Below, one piece after another: positions 6,421 through 7,683 of a DNA stretch of 7,683 nt (its first letter is position 1; each line of letters opens with the position of its first letter). A model generated the notes under the pieces. It searched no databases and had not been told where the DNA came from. It saw only the letters and a list, made by a program, of their open reading frames with translations. The stretch covers positions 1 through 7,683 of the forward strand of contig JAHFAP010000148.1 in the NCBI GenBank assembly GCA_023250495.1, given 5' to 3'. Both the position numbers and the translations under genes were made by a program. This stretch comes from Deltaproteobacteria bacterium (lineage in GTDB: Bacteria; Desulfobacterota; Binatia; UBA9968).

Positions 6421-6429
6421 GAGGATTAA

Positions 6430-6458
6430 AGATTAGGGGAAAGCAGCGGATAAATCAA
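6430..6458 (-). promoter_or_regulatory. Candidate sigma70-type promoter for the gsp operon
   Basis: On the minus strand TTGATT (6458-6453) and TAATCT (6435-6430) are separated by exactly 17 bases. Transcription would start near 6423, only a few bases before the gspF ATG at 6420. This agrees with the lack of a Shine-Dalgarno there. It is a consensus match by eye only. Confidence 0.5.
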
Positions 6459-6489
6459 CCGCCGCGACCGGGTCGAAGCCACGGCAAAA

Positions 6490-6518
6490 TTGACTCAGTG
6501 GCTCCGTTCTGTTAAACA
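6490..6518 (+). promoter_or_regulatory. Candidate promoter for the DsbA-like fusion gene
   Basis: TTGACT (6490-6495) is followed after 17 bases by TAAACA (6513-6518). A TGn extended -10 lies at 6510-6512, which may offset the weak -10 hexamer. Expected transcription start is near 6525, about 13 bases before the TTG start codon. It lies back to back with the gspF promoter in the divergent gap. Confidence 0.45.
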
Positions 6519-6537
6519 TTGAGTATCCGAGACGCTC

Positions 6538-7580
6538 TTGAAGTTTAGACCCTTTCTAATAGCGCTCCTCATACTGGGGCTGCTTCCCACGCGGGACACC
6601 AGAGCGGCCCAGGAATCAGCCGCCAAGAGCAGCTTGACCCCAGCCGCCAAGGTGGGCGAAGAGACCATCGGCCTGGAGGAACTCCAGCGAGCCCTTCAGG
6701 CGGAACTCGCCCAGATCGAGTTACAGCGTTACAGCCTTATTGAGGCAAAGCTCGAGCAGCTCGTCGCGGAGAAGCTGTTGGCCGCAGAGGCGAAGCGGCG
6801 CGATATCTCCGTGGACGATCTGCTCAAAGAAGAGGTTTACGCCAAGGCGCCGAAAGTCACCGACGAGGAGGTCGCGGATTTTATCTCTCAGAACCGCAAC
6901 CGCCTCTCTCAAGGGGATGATGCAGAGCTGCGGCTGAAGATTTGGGAATACCTGCGGGGCCAGAAGGTGACCCAGCAGCGCGCCGACTATATCCGCGCGC
7001 TGCGAGCCAAGGCCGGAGTAACGGTCTATCTCCAGGAGCCGGCCGCTGTTCGCGTGCAGGTGGACGCTAGTAAAGGCTTCGCCCGCGGGGCGAAGGATGC
7101 CGCGGTAAACATCGTCGAATTCTCCGACTTCCAGTGCCCGTTTTGCAAGGCCGTCACCACAACGATTCACCAGCTCATGGCCCAATACGCCGGAAAGGTG
7201 AGATGGGTCTTCCGCGACTTTCCGATCCCGAGCCTGCATCCTTTGGCGCCCAAAGCGCACGAGGCGGCCCGCTGCGCGGCAGAGCAAGGAAAGTTTTGGG
7301 AATACCACGATCTCTTGTTCGAGCGCTCCCCGCGCCTTGCCCCGTGGAGCTCAAGCAATACGCGCGCGAGCTCAAGCTCAATGGCGAAAACTTCGAGAAG
7401 TGCTTTGACAGCGGCAAATATCAGCCCGCAGTCGCCAGCGACCTACAGGAGGGCGCCAGACTGGGCGCCTCCGGAACTCCCACGTTTTTCATCAACGGCC
7501 GCATACTCGTCGGCGCCCAGCCGATCTCCGCTTTCCAGAAAATCATCGACGGCGAGCTGGCAAAGAAGCAGAGCCAATGA
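6538..7580 (+). CDS. Exported SurA-N-like/DsbA-like thiol oxidoreductase fusion, frameshifted
   Basis: The start is TTG at 6538, the only plausible one after the in-frame stop at 6520-6522. It gives a clear signal peptide: MKFRPFLIALLILGLLPTR, with cleavage near DTRA/A. Residues about 36-160 are helical and resemble the SurA/PpiC-type chaperone N-terminus (VGEETIGLEELQRAL..LVAEKLLAAEAKRRDI), with no peptidyl-prolyl isomerase domain visible. From about 175 on is a DsbA-like thioredoxin domain: VEFSDFQCPFCK with the CPFC active site (C200, C203), FRDFPIPSLHPLA, and ARCAAEQGKFWEYHDLLF. After LLFERSPRLAP near 7343 the frame changes; the expected rest (VELKQYARELKLNG, GTPTFFINGR with the cis-proline, FQKIIDGEL) continues in another frame to the stop at 7578-7580. 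One missing base, probably in the C run at 7340-7343, explains it. Repaired length is 347 residues. Probable periplasmic role: disulfide formation or isomerisation. Confidence 0.85.
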
Positions 7581-7620
7581 TTTGAAGCGCTTCGGCGCGG
7601 CTTACCCAGCTCGGCGTGCG
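7581..7620. other. Short non-coding stretch after the DsbA-like gene
   Basis: Between the stop codon of the fusion gene and the next promoter I see no gene. A perfect palindrome GAAGCGCTTC lies at 7584-7593, but there is no T tract after it and it does not look like an intrinsic terminator. Confidence 0.4.
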
Positions 7621-7649
7621 TTGCGATGCCAAATGCATAGGTGTATATT
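7621..7649 (+). promoter_or_regulatory. Sigma70-type promoter for the next gene
   Basis: TTGCGA (7621-7626) and TATATT (7644-7649) are separated by 17 bases, the optimal spacing. The site lies in the non-coding stretch after the DsbA-like gene and points to a separate transcript that begins near 7656 and reads off the right edge. Confidence 0.55.
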
Positions 7650-7672
7650 GCTGCGTTGATAGCAAGCGTAAC

Positions 7673-7678
7673 AAGGAG
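7673..7678 (+). promoter_or_regulatory. Shine-Dalgarno of a gene starting beyond the right edge
   Basis: AAGGAG is a full match to the anti-Shine-Dalgarno core and ends 5 bases before the window end, with no start codon yet. The start of the next plus-strand gene is expected within a few bases past 7683. It is the strongest ribosome binding site in the window. Confidence 0.55.
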
Positions 7679-7683
7679 CGTCA

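Noticed and set aside
7584..7593. GAAGCGCTTC palindrome as a terminator
   Set aside because: Only a 5-bp half-site without loop and no T tract after it.
7344..7659. 373-residue continuous form of the DsbA-like protein ending at 7659
   Set aside because: After 7343 this frame gives Ser/Arg/Pro-rich nonsense while the true DsbA C-terminus, including the cis-proline region, is in another frame.

Overview
The window is almost entirely one minus-strand operon for a type II secretion system (T2SS, general secretory pathway). Read right to left it runs gspF, gspG, gspH, gspI, gspJ, gspK, gspL and the first 211 codons of gspM, which leaves the left edge still open. This is the classical F-to-M order. 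The genes are packed tightly: H/I, J/K and L/M share ATGA stop/start overlaps and I/J shares GTGA. gspE and gspD, which usually precede gspF, are not here. A divergent plus-strand gene lies right of gspF instead. It encodes an exported protein with a SurA-like N-terminal region fused to a DsbA-like thiol oxidoreductase, and it is broken by an apparent one-base frameshift. Back-to-back candidate promoters sit in the 117-bp gap between them. The last 100 bases carry a good sigma70-type promoter and a Shine-Dalgarno sequence for a gene starting just past the right edge.

The genes form one machine. GspF is the inner-membrane platform. GspG is the major pseudopilin. GspH, I, J and K are the minor pseudopilins of the tip. 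GspL and GspM form the inner-membrane assembly that couples the ATPase GspE to the pseudopilus. T2SS substrates fold in the periplasm before export, so the neighbouring periplasmic fusion protein could help mature them. That link is inferred from position only.

The most unusual feature is a set of 7-nt-period repeat arrays. They sit at the 5' ends of gspH, gspI, gspJ and gspK and in the gspK-gspL gap: five consecutive gene junctions, but not F/G or L/M. In I, J and K there is no in-frame start inside or after the array before the prepilin peptidase site, so the repeats must be translated as part of the leader peptide that is cut off. The units differ between arrays but mostly fit one loose consensus, TNNARRR or its complement. 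Three arrays switch orientation midway and can form hairpins; the one at gspH would pair with its start codon.

The organism is a Gram-negative (diderm) bacterium of moderately high GC. Translated repeats of the NPKSKIQ type are, from general familiarity, frequent in genomes of uncultured lineages (for example Methylomirabilota/NC10, Desulfobacterota-like groups and cyanobacteria). A PilM/PilN-like gspL fits such a lineage. I cannot place it more precisely from this sequence.
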